From assembly GCA_003415625.1 (NCBI GenBank), contig PYIU01000001.1, forward strand, positions 3,224,746 to 3,288,745: 64,000 nt of DNA, in the 5' to 3' direction. Source of the DNA: Aquanectria penicillioides (taxonomy: Eukaryota > Ascomycota > Sordariomycetes > Hypocreales > Nectriaceae). The notes beneath the pieces were generated by a model. That model was not told the origin of the DNA and did not search any database. It saw nothing but the letters and a program-made list of their open reading frames with translations. Positions 15,201 to 30,200 of the stretch are shown here, in pieces; position 1 is the first letter of the stretch, and every line of letters starts with the position of its first letter. The position numbers and the translations under genes are program-made.

Positions 15201-18200
15201 GGATAGAATCCTGGCTGGCGCCAGTGGAATGCTGAGCAGGTTGAATAACGAGTAGACTGGAAAACTCGCATGCCTCCTGGATTTGGGGGCTCAGCTTCGA
15301 AATATTTCGAAGACCAAACTGTTCGTATGCAACTGTCTCAGAGGCATGCCGCTGAACGTCTTCCAGGAAGCTTGAAATGGTCCGTTGGCTATCAAGGCGA
15401 ATGCGAACAGGGATGGTGGAAATGAGTGGTCCAGCCATCTTGTCCACTCCAGCGACGGGTGCATAGCGACCAGAAACCGTTGTTCCGAAGCAAATATCAT
15501 CGGTGTCGCAGTACCGTGCAAGCACTATGCCCCAAGCAGCCCGAAGGATGGTGGCCTTGGTAATAGAAGTGTTGCTTGCATTGGGAAGTTGAATTGTCGA
15601 CTTCATGATCTGGCTTGGGGATGGCGAATCACCAGCAGTGTCCAGCCTGGGGAAAGTGGCTCGCTGGGCACCCTCCAGCTGAGTCTGCCAGTAACTAGCA
15701 GCAGCGGTGCTGTCGAGCTGCACAGTGTAGTTTATGAAGTCGGAGTATGGCTGCAGCTTGGGCACATCGTCGCCTTGGTAAAGAGCGTGGAGGGCACTAA
15801 GCACCACATTCAAACTCCATCCATCAAACACTGCGTGGTGGATAATCAACACAAAGTAGCGTTTTCCGTTGGAGTTGGTAATCAAGGCATAGCGAGACAG
15901 TCTAGAACCGTACTGCATGGTAATGGACTGTGAGTTCTGCATGAAAGATTGCAGGCTAAGTCCATCTGTTGGCTCCCAGCTGGCTTCTTCATGCACAACA
16001 GTCTGAACTGAGGTTGCACCGCGGATAACAATCCTAGTACGAAGGTTGCTGCAGAGCTGGACGGTCTTGGACCATGCAGATTTGAATTGAGATGCATCAA
16101 CAGAATCGGGGACAGAATAGACATATTTGGCAATATAAGAGCCTGGCTGCTTAACAGCCAGAGCCATAAGGCCTTCTTGGAGACTGGTGCAGGGGTACGC
16201 ATCTTCAATTTCTTGCTCGTCTGCAAGGCTGCATTGCTCTTTAATAGTTGCCTGAATGGCTTCAACCTCACCGCTTGGCAGAATGCCAAATGACTCGGTT
16301 TGAGACATGTCTGTGTCATGCAGTTCTGACACCTTAGAAGCAACGGTTGAGAGTCGAGGATCATTGAAGATATCATTGACCGTGATCATCATGCCTTGAT
16401 CACGTAGGGTAGTGACAAACTGGATGGCATTGATTGAGTCACCACCTAGCACCATAAAGCTATCATCTCTTCCGATTGATTCAGCAGGGATCTTGAGAAT
16501 CTCAGCCCACAGTTGCTGTAGTTGAGATTCCATGGCTGTCTCTGGCGCACGCTTCTTGCCGCCAACAAGAGCATACATGGCCAGATTCTCTTGGCCAAGA
16601 GCTGTGGTCAAGGTTCGCAGTCCCCTTCGGTCAAGCTTGCCAGAGGTGATGACGGGAAGGTATCTGCAGGGGATGAATAGCGTCGGGATCATGTACCGAG
16701 GCAATGAAACGCAGAGCTGTCCAACCATGGCAGTGATCTGGTTTTCCATGTCGGCTGTAAGCGGCAGGAGGGCATCTTCGGCGTCAAGGTTCTGGCCAGC
16801 TCGCTTCTCTTCACTGAATGAGAAATAGGCAACGAGATTTGAGCCAGCATCGGTCTTGAGAACATCGACGGCAACCTGCTTGACACCTTCAAGAGCCACA
16901 CGAATGTGCTGCTCCACATCGCCAAGCTCAACACGCAAACCGCGAATTTTAACTTGAGTGTCCTTGCGGCCAACATACTCAATGGTACCATCCACGTTTT
17001 GAATTCCAAGATCGCCAGTCTTATAGAAGCGATTCCAGTGGGGCGAGGTACGCTGTGGAGCCCACTCGGGGAGTGAGGTCACTGTGGCTGCAGCAGTTTG
17101 AACTGGATCAGCCAGGTATTCGCGCAGCAGCGTCGGGCCCTGAACAACAACCTCTCCGATGCACCCATTAGGGGCGAGGCGTTGAGGGTCCTGAGGATCG
17201 ACAATCCAGCAGAAGCCACCAACAGCTCGGCCGATTGTCAATGGGGATTCGGTAGCCGTCTTCCATTCGTGAACAGCGCTGAGAACACAGGTCTCTGCAG
17301 GGCCCCATCCGTTGACAAGGCGCACCTTGCCGAACCACAAGTCAAAGACATCCTTGCTCACAGCTTCACCAGCCAAGACCAAGAGATCAAGGCTGGGCAC
17401 ATCCTCCGGCTTGATGGTGCGGGCAAATGTGGGGGTGAGGAAGGCCCAGCTGACGTTCATCGAGCGGATAAAGTCTCTCAGACCATTCATTCGGTCATGC
17501 TCAGATGGGACGCAGACGCAGGCTCCAGAGATCAAGGAAATAAATGTCTCACCAACAGACACATCAAACACATACGCAGAGAACTGTAACAGTCTGACGT
17601 CTGGTGTGATGCCGAGTCTCTTGCCAATTGCCTTCTGACTAGTGCAAACAGAGCCATGTTGGATAACGACACCCTTGGGGATACCTGTTGTACCAGAAGT
17701 AAAGAGAACATAGGCGGCGTCAGTTGAAGAGATTTTGCCTGTCGGTGGGTGAGAGCTCCACGACGATGAGCGCGCCGCAAGCTTTTCATCTGAAATGGAT
17801 GAGACCTCGATGACATGTGGAACCAAGCCAGTGCAGAGGGCGGCATTGGTCTGTGATGTCACTGTAATCGTGGCATTGGTCTGTTCAACGATTTGCTGGT
17901 GGCGAGTAGATGGGTGAGAGGGGTCAAGCGGCACCCAAGCAGCTCCGGTTTTGTTGATGCCCAAAATAGCAACAGTGTACCAGAGGGACTTCTCGAGGCA
18001 GACGTGGACAAGATCGCCCGTTTTGACACCAAAGTCGTTGATGAGATAGTGGGCAAACCTGTTTGCAGCTTGGTTCAGCTCCTTATATGTGAAATCTCCA
18101 TCCCAAGCAGAGATAGCTGGGGCATTAGGCCGGAGTTGGGCTTGCTTTTCGACGAGGTGATGGATGCAGGAGTCCGCAACCTCCAGATCCGCATCATTCC

Positions 18201-21200
18201 ATTCAATTGCGTTCTTTAAATCCCATGCACCAGCGACGGACACACTGTCCAGGACGTTGTTGCCACCAAGGCAAAGCTGTTCGACAACATGCTCGAAGTG
18301 GTGTGATAATGCATCAAGTTGGGACTTGGAAATGATGTTGCTGTAGTATGTGAACTCAAGCTCAATGTGATCCTCGTAAGTAAGACACATAACAACGAGA
18401 GGGTAACTAAAGTAAGCCTCTGATGCTTGGTCTTTGAGATCGGTGGGGGTAAGGATAGCTGGCTTCGCGTCCTCCGCTGACATTACTTGCTGCACAGGTT
18501 GAACAACGAAAAGACTGGAGAAGTCGCAAGCTTCCTTGGCTTCGACGCTAACATTGGAAATGTTACGGAGACCAAACTGTTCATATGCCACCATCTCAGA
18601 AGCCTGGCGTTGGACGTCCTGCAGGAAGCTAGAAACTCCCTTCTGGCGATCAAGGCGAACGCGGACGGGAACAGTAGCAACAGCAGGTCCAGCCATCATG
18701 CCAACACCAACGACGGGGGCTTGACGGCCAGACACTGTACTACCGAAGCAGATATCGTCAGTGTTACAGTAGCGGGCAAGCACTGTAGCCCATGCAGCTC
18801 GTAGAATGGTCGCCTGAGTGATGGAGTTGTCCTTGGTCTTAGAGAAGGGAATAGTGATGGTTGTGTTACAGCTAACAGGCTTGACACCAGCGGAAGACTC
18901 AATACGAGGGAATCTAGCATGCTGAGCACCCTCAAGCTGATTCTTCCAGTAAGCAGTAGCTGCAACCTCATCAAGTTGAGTGGTGTAGTTGATAAAGGCG
19001 GAGTATGGCTGCAATGCAGTGACCGACTCTTCGTGGTAGATGTCGGAAAGAGTGTTCAGCACAAGGTTCAAACTCCATCCATCGAAGACCGCATGGTGAA
19101 TCATGAGAATGAAGTACTGTTTGCCATTGCCATCTGAAACAATGGCATAACGGCACAGGCGCGAACCATACTGCATTTCTACAGAGCTGAGAGCGTTCAA
19201 TGCAGAACCAAGGTGAAGCTGCTCTGTAGGTTCCCAGAAAGCCTTTTCTCGGATAACACCTTGGAAAGAAACACCATTGCGAAGGACGATCCTTGTACGC
19301 AAATTTTGGCAGACTTCGACTGTGCGCGCCCAAGCAGCCTTGAAGCGAGGCATATTGATGTCGTCTGGGAGCGAGTACACATTCTTCGCAATGTAAGATC
19401 CAGGTTGCTTAACTGCAAGAGCAAGGAGACCTTCTTGGACACTAGTGCATGGGTAAATGTCCTCAATTGCTTGCTTGTTAGACAAATGGCATTGCTGTTC
19501 AAGTTCCACCTTGATTGAAGCAATCTCATTGCTCGGAAGCATGGCGAATGGTTGAGTGTCATAAGTCTTGACACTCTCTGCAGAAACAGCAGTGGCAGCC
19601 ATTTGGTTAAGGCGAGGATCTTTGAAGATCTTGGCAATTGTAAGACTGATACCATGCTGCTGAGCAAGGGAAACCAGTTGGATTGCGGTGATGGAGTCAC
19701 CTCCGATCTGAAGGAAGCTATCGTTCTTGCCAATCCGGTCAGCTGATGTCTTGAGGACAGTAGCCCAGATATCACGGAGCTTGAACTCCATCTCAGTGGT
19801 TGGCTCCACCTTCTCTTCATTTCCGAGAGCGTAGGCAATGAGACTATCCTGTGGGAGATTGTTCGCAAGATTGCACAGCCTCTTGCGGTCAAGCTTCAGG
19901 GTAGGTCCAAATGGCATGGCCTGAAGGGGCAAGAACAGGCTTGGTACCATGTAGCCTGGCAAGACGCGCTTTAGGTCATTCATGGCATCAGCAAAGGACT
20001 TTTGGAGCCGTTCGTCCATAGGCAGAAGCCACTCTGCAAGATCGCTCTTATCATTGGTGTGTTTGGCCTCCTCGTTTGCAAAAGTGACAAAGGCGACAAG
20101 TGCCTCCCGAGACTCACGGCGAACGACACTAACGGCAGCATAGGAGACAGATGGGAGTGCACGCTTGATATTGTACTCGATCTCGCCAAGCTCCACACGG
20201 TATCCACGAACCTTGACCTGAGTATCTTGTCTTCCGAGGTACTCCATGGTTCCATTAGGAAGATATCGGACCAAGTCACCAGTCTTAAAGAATTGTCGAG
20301 TGTCATTGGCGGATGGGGAGGGCAGCCATTCAACAGCCGTGATGAATGAGGCCTCAGTCCTCTCAGCATCATTCAAATAGCCTCTAGCCATCTGCCTCTG
20401 CACAAGAAGCTCTCCAGTACACCCAATGGGGGTAAGGAGGTTGTGATTATCAGGCTCAACAACCCAGCAAGCGCAGCCAAAACCACGACCGATAGTTGCG
20501 GGCGGCTCAACTACTGACTTATACACATGAGATGTGCAGAAGACGGAGATTTCCGAAGGCCCGTACGCGTTAGCAACTGTAGCATAGCCGTGCCATGTGT
20601 CGAGGATATCCTTCGCCGGAGCCTCACCAACGAGGATGAGAAGCTTAAGTGAAGGCACGTCGGAAGGGGTCATGGTTCGGAGGAAGGTTGAGGTCAACAA
20701 AGCTGTGTTGACCTGTGTGTCTCTGATGAAGCCAGCGATGTTCTGGAGTCGTTCGGTGGCAGAAGGAACACAGATGGTGCCTCCAAAGATAAGGGTCTCG
20801 AATATCTCGCTCAAACTGACATCGAAAACGTTGCTGGAGAACTGCAGAACGCGCGAAGACTTATCCATACTGTAAGCCCGGCCGTGTCCAACGGTGGTAG
20901 TACTAAGTGCAGCATGATCAACAAGGAAAGACTTCGGTTTGCCAGTAGATCCAGAGGTGAAAATAATGTAGGCTGCATCTAAGGGGTTAATCTTAACGTT
21001 AAGCGTGGAGGAAGGATCGATTGACGATTCAAGCTGAGCAATGAGGGAATCAGACAGCTCAACCAAGTTATCAACCATACCCTCACAAGCTCCTCGCGTA
21101 GATGGCGATACGACCATGAAGCAAGCATCAGTCTCGTCAACGATAGCTTGACGTCGGCTAGCAGGGTGCGAAGGATCAATAGGAATGAACACTCCACCAG

Positions 21201-24200
21201 CCTTCAGAATACCGAGCATAGCAATAATAGTAGTGGCGGACTTCTCAAAGCAGAATGGCACCATGGTCTCGGAGGTAACACCAAGTTTCACAAGATGAAT
21301 TGCCAACATGTTGGAAAGCTGCTCTAGCTTGGAATACGTAATAACACGGTCCGAGGTCACGATGGCCTCATGGTCCGGAGTATTCGCAGCACGCTCTGAG
21401 ATTAGATCATGCACCAGGTTCTTGACAGGAGTACTGTCAGCAGTGTTCCATGCGACAGCTTGCTTGAGGTCCCAGTCACTAGCAAGGGAGACTGTGGCCA
21501 GAGGAGTGTCATCTTGGGCAAGCAGCTGGTGAACGACATGGTCGAAGTGCTGGGACAAGGCAAGAAGCTGGGATTCAACAATGACGGTAGGGTTGTAAAT
21601 GAGAGCCAGCTCCAGATGGTCGCTGTGAGTAATGCACTGAGCAACCAGAGGATAGGTAAAGTATCCTTCAAGAGCTTCTTGGTTCTTGAACACTTCTGAA
21701 CCAGCAGATTGAAGGATGGCATTGCCTGAGTCCTCAGTGGTGGCCATCATAGGCTGGATAACCAACAAGCTTGACAGTTCACAAGCCTCCTCAGCACTTG
21801 AGCTTAGCTTAGAAATGTTGCGTAGACCAAATTGCTCGTAGGCAACCATTTCAGAGGATTGTTGCTGAATATCTTGAAGGAAGTCGAGAACTCCCTTTTG
21901 TCCATCCAACTGCACACGGACTGGGACTGTGGCGACAGCAGGTCCAACCATTCCCTCAATTCCAGCAACGGGGGCATGACGACCAGACACTGTGGTACCG
22001 AAGCAGACATCGTCGGTATCGGAGTATCTTGCAAGTACGATGGCCCACGCAGCGCGGAGAATTGTAGCCTTGGTAATTGAAGTGTTAGTTGCATCAGGGA
22101 ACTGGATCTTGGTCGTAATAATTTGGCTGGCTGTCTGCGACTCGGAAATATCCATCTTGGGGAATATTGCTCGATGAGCACCATGAAGTTGGGCGGCCCA
22201 GTACTTTCCAGCGGCAGAGGAGTCGATCTGCGTGGTATAATTGATGAAGCTGGAGTATGGTTGCAGCTCTGGGCCAGAATGGCCTTGGTAGAGGCTTTGC
22301 AGGGTACCAAGTACCATGTTCAAACTCCATCCATCAAAGACAGCGTGGTGCAAAACCAGAACAAAGTAGCATTCGCCAGTCTCTTCGGTTACTAGGGCGT
22401 ACCGGCACAGCCGGGATCCGTATTGCATCTTAATAGTCTTGATGTCATCCAAAACTGAGCGAAGATCTCGACGCAGGGTAGGTTCCCAATCGAACTGTTC
22501 GCTGATGATAGCCTGGAACGACATTCCATTTGAGATAATAATCCGAGTGCGTAGGTTCTCGCACAAAGTGACTGTCTGCTCCCAAGCACTCTGCAATTGA
22601 GCGGTGTTGACAGTATCGGGGACACGGTAAACATATTTAGCAATGTAAGATCCGGGCTGCTTCAGAGCCAATGCCATCAAGCCTTCCTGAAGGCTAGTGC
22701 AGGGATAAACATCGTCAATCATCTGGGTTGTGGAAAGAGCACATTGCTCTCGGACTGCTTTGACAACCATGTCCTGTTCGCTGGCATCAACGAGGCTGAA
22801 TGGCTCTGATAGAAATGTCTCCTCGCCTCCCTCGACCACCTTGGCTGCAACAGCCCACAGTCGAGGATCGGCGAAGATGTCCTTGACAGTTATTGCGAGG
22901 CCAAGCTCACGAGCAGATGTGGCGAATTGAATGGCAGTTATAGAGTCACCGCCAATCCGGAGGAAGCTATCATCACGACCGATAGATTCCATGGGGATCT
23001 TAAGAATGGCTGACCAAATTTCTTGAATGCGCGATTCTATAGGTGTAGCGGGAGCACGCTTCTCACTATCTATCAAGGAGTACCTTGACAGAGTCTCCCG
23101 AGACAGACTAGCGGCAAGGCGCTTGAGTCCACCTCGATCCAGTTTAGTTGAAGTAATGGATGGCATGAACCGGCAAGGGAAGAACATGGTAGGAACCATG
23201 TAGCTAGGAAGGGCAACACTAAGGTGACCAACAGCGGCAGTAATCTGACTTTGAAGCTCAGCATTCAGAGGCAGGAGAACATTCTTGGCATCGGGATCGC
23301 CGCCTCCAGTGGATGTGCGGGTTTCGTCATTGAAACAGAAATATGCCACAAGATTAGTACCAGCATCTCCCTTAAAGACGTCGACAACGACTTGTCGAAC
23401 ACCAGTAAGAGCCGCTCGCATGTGGTGTTCAACTTCACCCAACTCAACACGAAGACCACGGATCTTGACTTGAGTATCCTTTCGGCTGACAAACTCAATA
23501 GTGCCATCTGGGTTATAGAAACAAAGATCGCCAGACTTGAAAAATCGGTTCCAATATGGGGAGGTTCTTTGCGGTGCCCACGATGGGAGGATCGTCACAG
23601 TAGCTGCGTCAGTCCTGACCTGGTCCGCCAAGTACTCACGGAGCAAAGTTGGACCTTGAATGACGACCTCTCCAATGCATCCAGTTGGTGCAAGACGCTG
23701 AGGATCCTCTGGGTCGACAACCCAGCAGAAGCCTCCGACGGGACGACCAACAGTCAAAGGGGATTCATCAACTGCTTGCCACTCGTGCAAGGTGCTAAAC
23801 ACACAAGTCTCAGCAGGGCCCCATCCGTTGATAAGTCTGACCTTTCCGAACCAGGTGTCGAGGATGTCCTGACCGACAGCCTCACCAGCAAGCAAAAGAA
23901 GCTCCAATCCAGGAACGTCTTCAGGCTTTAAGGTGCGGCTGAAGGCTGGGGTAAGGAAGGCCCAGTTGATCTTCATATCACGGATGAATTGCGTAAGGCC
24001 GCTCATCCGCGTCTCTTCAGACGGGATGCAGAGAGTCGCACCAGCTATCAGAGGCCCGATAATCTCACCGATGCAGAGATCGAAGACGAATGAGGCGAAC
24101 TGAAGGATCCTAACGCTTGGAGTGAGGCCAAGTTGCTTTCTGATTGCAGTTTGACTAGTGCATACAGCGCCGTGCTGCATAACAAGACCTTTAGGAGTAC

Positions 24201-27200
24201 CAGTACTGCCAGAAGTGAACAATACATAAGCAGCATGGTCAGGAGTTACACCAGACACTGGCGCCTTCGGGGAGCCCAGTTTGGCAATCAGCTGCTTGTC
24301 AAGCTCTGTAGTAACCTCAACAACATCCTTTACCAAGCTGGCGCACTTGGCGGCGTTGGCAGGCGACACCAAAGCGAGATGAGCCCCGGTTTGCTTCACA
24401 ATCTGTTGCTGGCGCTGGGTAGGGTGAGAAGGGTCCAGAGGCACCCAAGTAGCACCGGCCTTATTGATAGCCAAGATGGCGACAAAGAACCACTTTGACT
24501 TCTCAAAACAGACATGGACACAATCGCCGACTTGAACCATGGTCTCAAAAATCAAGTAGCATGCCAGCCTGTTTGCTGCGATATCAAGTGCGGCATAAGT
24601 CAGCTTCCCATCCCAGGCATCGATGGCAAGAGCGGCAGGCTCGCGCTGGGCCTGTTCCTCGATAAGCTGGTGGACACAAGCGCGAATGATCTCGGGGTTT
24701 TCGCTATTGTACTCAATACCCTTGTCAAGATCCCAGCCGCTCACGATGGACACAGTATCCATAAGTCTATCGCTAGGCGCAAGAAGCTCCTGCACAGCAT
24801 TTTCGAAATGGTTGGAAAGCGCTTCTAGCTGAGCCTTGGGGATGATGTTTGAGTTGTAGATAAGAAGAAGCTCAATTCTGCCATCATGGATAATACCTTG
24901 AAGGACAAGGGGATAACTGAAGTATCCCTCCAGCGACTCTTCATCCTGTTCGTTGGACTCGACTGGAAGCAAGACTGCTTCGCTGTCACTGCTGGAAGTC
25001 AGCGCATGCTGAACCGGCTGGATAACGAGCAAGCTGGAGAAGTCACAAGCTTCCTTGGCCTGGGTGCCGAGCTTGGTGATGTTGCGGAGGCCAAACTGCT
25101 CATGTGGAACCATCTCAGAAGCTTGCTGTTGCACATCGTTCAAGAAGCTTGACACGGCCTTTTGCTTGTCAAGACGGACTCTAACTGGCACAGTCGCAAC
25201 AGCTGGGCCAGCCATCTTATCCACGGCAGCAACAGGTGCATGACGACCAGACACAGTTGTGCCAAAGCAAACGTCATCGGTATCGCAGTACCTTGCGAGC
25301 ACAATAGCCCAGGCCGCACGCAAGACAGTAGCAGTTGTTATGGAGCTCTTTATGGACTTGGGGTACGCAATAGTCTTCTTCATAATGCGGGGCCCCTGGG
25401 GAGAGTCGCTGGTGTCTGCCTGAGGGAATGTGGCGCGCTGAGCGCCTTCAAGCTGTGCGTTCCAATACTTGCCTGCGGCCTCCTGATCAATCTCGGTAAT
25501 GTACTTGATGAAAGTGGAGTATGGTTGAGGAGAGGCAGCAGCTCGATCAAAGTAAAGATTGCAAAGAGTGTGGAAGGCCACGTTCAAACTCCAACCATCG
25601 AAAGCAGCGTGGTGGATGATGAGGACGAAGTGCAATTTGTCGCTGTCGTCAGACACAAGAGCGTAACGGCAGAGTCTGGAACCGTATTGCATCTCCGTGC
25701 CCTTTGCGGATTCCATGAACGACTTCAAGTTCAGGCCTTCCATAGGCTCCCAAGCAGGGGCCTCTTGGATCATGGCTTGCGTCGAGACGCCGTTTCGAAT
25801 CACGATCCTTGTGCGCAGGATACCGCAGAGCTCGACCGTGCGGTCCCAGGCTGCCGTGAACCGGGAAGCATTGATATGATCTGGCAGGCGGTAGATGTTC
25901 TTGGCGATATAAGAACCGGGCTGCTTAACCGCAAGGGCCATCAGGCCTTCCTGGAGACTGGTGCAAGGGTAGGCGTCCTCAATTGTTTGCGAGCTGTTCA
26001 AGCGGCACTGATCCTTAATAGTGGTCATTATTTCCTCGATTTCTGTTGTCGGCAACATGCTGAAGGGTTCAACCTCAGAAGATTCAATTTCTTCCTCCTC
26101 AACGGTCTTAGCTGCAACGGCAGACAAGCGGGGATCAGCAAAAATATCCATGACTGTAACCGCCAGGCCAGCCTCGCGAGCCATATTGACGAATTGAATA
26201 GCGGTGATAGAATCACCACCAATGCGCATGAAGCTGTCGTCACGGCCAATGGAATCCGTGGAGATGTTCAGAATTGTCGCCCACATCTCTTGAAGGCGAA
26301 TTTCCATGGGCGTAGTAGGGGCGCGCTTCTCGCCTTCTACCAGAGAGTACTGAGCCAAAGCCTCTTGGTTGAGTGTGGCTGCGAGGCGCTTGAGACCACC
26401 ACGATCGACCTTGGTCGAAGTGATAGTTGGCATAAATTGGCAAGGGAAGAACATAGTTGGAACCATATAGCTTGGCAACTCGACACTCAGCTGGCTCGAC
26501 GCAGCCATGGCCTGGCTCTTGAGTTCATCGGTAAATGTAAGGAACATGCTGTCAGCCTGGTCGACACCAACATTGGTACGAGTGTCGTCACCGAAGCAAT
26601 AGTATGCCGCGAGACTGGCCCCAGAATCTCCCTTAACCACATCAACCACAACTTGTTGAACACCCTCCAATGCTGCACGAAGGTGATACTCAACCTCGCC
26701 CAGCTCAACACGGAGACCGCGGATCTTGACTTGGGTATCTTTTCGGCTGACGAATTCAATCATGCCATTGGCATTGTGGAAGCAAAGATCGCCAGACTTG
26801 AAGAAACGGTTCCAGAAAGGCTGGGTTCGCTTGGGAGCCCAAGCAGGGAGTGTTGTGACGGTGGCGGCCTGGGTCTTGGCAGGGTCTGCGAGATACTCAT
26901 GAAGTAGAGTCGGGCCTTGGATGACAAGCTCACCTACACAACCTGTGGGCGCCAGTTTCTTGGGGTCCTTAGGATCGACGATCCAACCAAAGCCTCCGAC
27001 TGGTCGACCAATAGTGAGCGGCGACTCATCAGCAGATGTCCACTCATGGATGGAACTGAAGACGCAAGTCTCAGCAGGTCCCCACCCGTTAAACAAACGG
27101 AGCTTTCCAACCCAAGACTCGAACACGTCTCGGCTGACAGCTTCACCAGCGAGAACCAGGTGCTTGAGAGTAGGAACGTCCTCTGGCTTTAAGGTACGCG

Positions 27201-30200
27201 CGAAGGAAGGAGTAAGAATTGCTGCATTAGCGCCTTTCTCATTCATGAACTTCTCGAGGCCGTTCATACGAATGGCGTCAGAAGGTACGCACACAGTACC
27301 ACCACACATTAAAGGAGCAACAGTCTCGCCAACACAGAGATCAAAAACGAATGAGGCAAACTGCAGCATCTTGACGTCCGATGTCAGACCCAATCGCTTG
27401 TTGATGGCAGTCAAACCTGAGCAAATAGCACCATGCTGAATGACGAGACCCTTAGGAACACCAGTACTTCCAGAAGTGAAAAGAACATAGGAGGCGTGGT
27501 CTGGTGTAACATTGCATGCTGGTGCAGCAGGGTATTGGCCCAGCTTGCTAATCATCTGCTCGTCAAATGAAGCCGAAACCTCAACGACGTTTGCGGCCAG
27601 GTCAGTACAGTTGGTGGCGTTGGTGGCGGAGGCAAGGACCAACGAGGACCCAGTTTGCTGGACAATCTGTTGGAGACGCTGAATGGGGTGAGAGGGGTCC
27701 AATGGCACCCAGGCAGCTCCAACCTTGTTAAGAGCAAGCATAGATACAAAGAACCAGACCGACTTCTCAAAGTAGACAGGAACAAGATCACCCATCTTCA
27801 CTACAGAAGATTTGATGAGATATTGGCCGAGTCGGTTAGCAGCGTTGTTGAGCTGGGAGTACGTTAATTGACCATCCCATGCATCGATCGCTATGGCCTT
27901 GGGTGATCGCTTTGTCTGCTCTTCAATAAGCGTATGGACGCAGTTGCGAACGACCTCCGCCTCTTCCCAGTTAGAATCAACGGCTTTGTCAAGATCCCAG
28001 TCGGTGGCAATTGAAATGGAGCCGAAGGGGACATTTGACTTTGTAGCGAGCTGCTGAACGGCATGGTCAAAGTGATAAGACAGAGCTTCAACCTGGGTTT
28101 CAGGGATAATATCAGGGTTGTAACTGAAAAGAAGCTCGACGGTGTCATTGTTTGTAAATCCCTGCAGAACCAATGGGTATGTGAAGTATCCCTCCAACGA
28201 TTCCTGTTTATTGGACTGTTCGGATTCATCCGACACAAGAATCGCGGTTGAGGGATCGGTTTCCGAATTCATGTGCTGCACCGGCTGGATGATGATCAAG
28301 CTGGAGAAGTCGCATGCTTCCTTCGTGGCCGAGCTGAGCTTTGAGATGTTGCGCAGACCAAATTGTTCGTGAGCAACCATCTCAGATGCCTGTGTCTGGA
28401 TGTTTTCAAGGAACCTGGACACGGTCTGGGTGGCTTCGAGGCGCACTCTAACAGGAACAGTAGCCAAGGCCGGCCCGGCCATCTTGTCAATGCCGGAGAC
28501 AGGGGCCTGGCGACCGGAGACCGTGGTACCAAAGCAGATATCTGTGGTATCAGAGTATCTTGCAAGAATCATAGCCCATGCCGCACGAAGAACTGTTGCC
28601 TTTGTAATGGAGTTGTCAGTAGAGCTGGGGAACTGGATCTTCTTTTTCATTGTGGCGTTGGCAGAACCAGAATCGGATACAGTATCCATACGAGGGAATG
28701 TAGCTCGCTGTGCACCCTCCAGTTGCTCACTCCAGTACCTGCTGGTCTCCCCCACGTCGAGCTTAGTAGTGTAGTTAATGAACTTGGAGTATGGCTGCAG
28801 TGCTGGAGTGGACTCGCCACGATAGAGGCTGGATAGAGTGCTAAGAATCACATTCATACTCCAGCCATCAAAAATTGCGTGGTGGATGATAAGGACAAAA
28901 GAACGCGTGCCACTCTTCTCGCTCACAAAGGCGTATCGGCAAAGGGCGGAGCCATATTGCATCTCCAGATTCTGGGTCGAATCCATGAAAGAGCGAAGAT
29001 CATGGCTCTCAGTGGTTTCCCATGCTGCTCCACGGATAACAGCCTGGTACGAGACACCGTTATGGTTCACAATCCTAGTTCGCAGGTTGCCACACAGCTG
29101 AATCGTTTGATTCCAAGCCGTTTTAAAACGAGTACCATCAACATATGTGGGGATAGTGTAAACATATTTGGCGATGTAAGAGCCAGGTTGCTTAACCGCA
29201 AGAGCCATAAGACCCTCTTGAAGACTTGTGCAAGGATACGCGTCATCGATGTCAATCTCACCTGAAAGGCTACACTGGTCTCGGATAGCCCTCTTAATCT
29301 TGCCAGCCTCACTGCTTGGAAGGAGCCTAAATGGCGCTGCATTATAGGTCTCCTCCTCTAGACCCTCGATCATCTTCGCAGCCACAGCCCACAAACGAGG
29401 ATCGGCAAAGACATCTTTGACAGTAATGGCCAACCCAGCATTATTCGCCGAGGTAACAAATTGAATCGCAGAGATGGAGTCTCCTCCAATGCGCAAGAAG
29501 CTATCATCTCGGCCAATCGACTCCGCCGAAATCTTGAGAGCCGATGCCCACAACTCTTGAACACGGGACTCCATTGGGGTGGCAGGCGCACGCTTCTCGC
29601 TATCGACGAGCGAGTACTTAACCAAAACCTCTTTTCCAAGGGCGGCTGTCATGCGCTTAAGTCCACCTCTATCAAGTTTGGTTGAAGTAATCGAGGGCAT
29701 GAAGCGGCAAGGGAAGAAGAGAGTGGGAACCATATAAGATGGAAGCTCCACACCAAGCTGACCTGCGGCTGCCAACACCACACTCTTAAGATCAGCAGTC
29801 AGCGGAAGGAAGAGGCTATTATCTTCATTGTTAGAAACTGCAGTATTGAGGTTGCGCGTCTCGTCACTGAAAGAAAAGTATGCAACAAGACTAGGGCCGG
29901 CATCTCCCTTTAGAACATCGACGGCAACTTGTCGCACACCCTCCACTGCGGAGCGGAGATGGTGTTCGACTTCACCCAATTCAACTCGGAGACCACGAAT
30001 CTTGACCTGGGTATCCTTGCGGCTTACGAATTCGATAGTACCATCTTCGTTATAGTAGCACAGATCACCAGACTTGAAAAATCGGTTCCAGCCTGGACAG
30101 GCACGTTGAGGAGCCCACTCAGGAAGCGAGGTGACTGTTGCGTTTTTGGTGATGATAGGGTCGGACAAGTATTCGCGCAATAGGGTCGGTCCCTGGATGA

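Noticed and set aside
25162..26907. Plus-strand open frame of 581 codons
   Set aside because: It lies antisense to NRPS1 modules 4-5, whose minus-strand frame encodes conserved C, A and T motifs. The plus-strand protein has no recognisable domain, and long antisense frames are expected from the codon bias of these genes.
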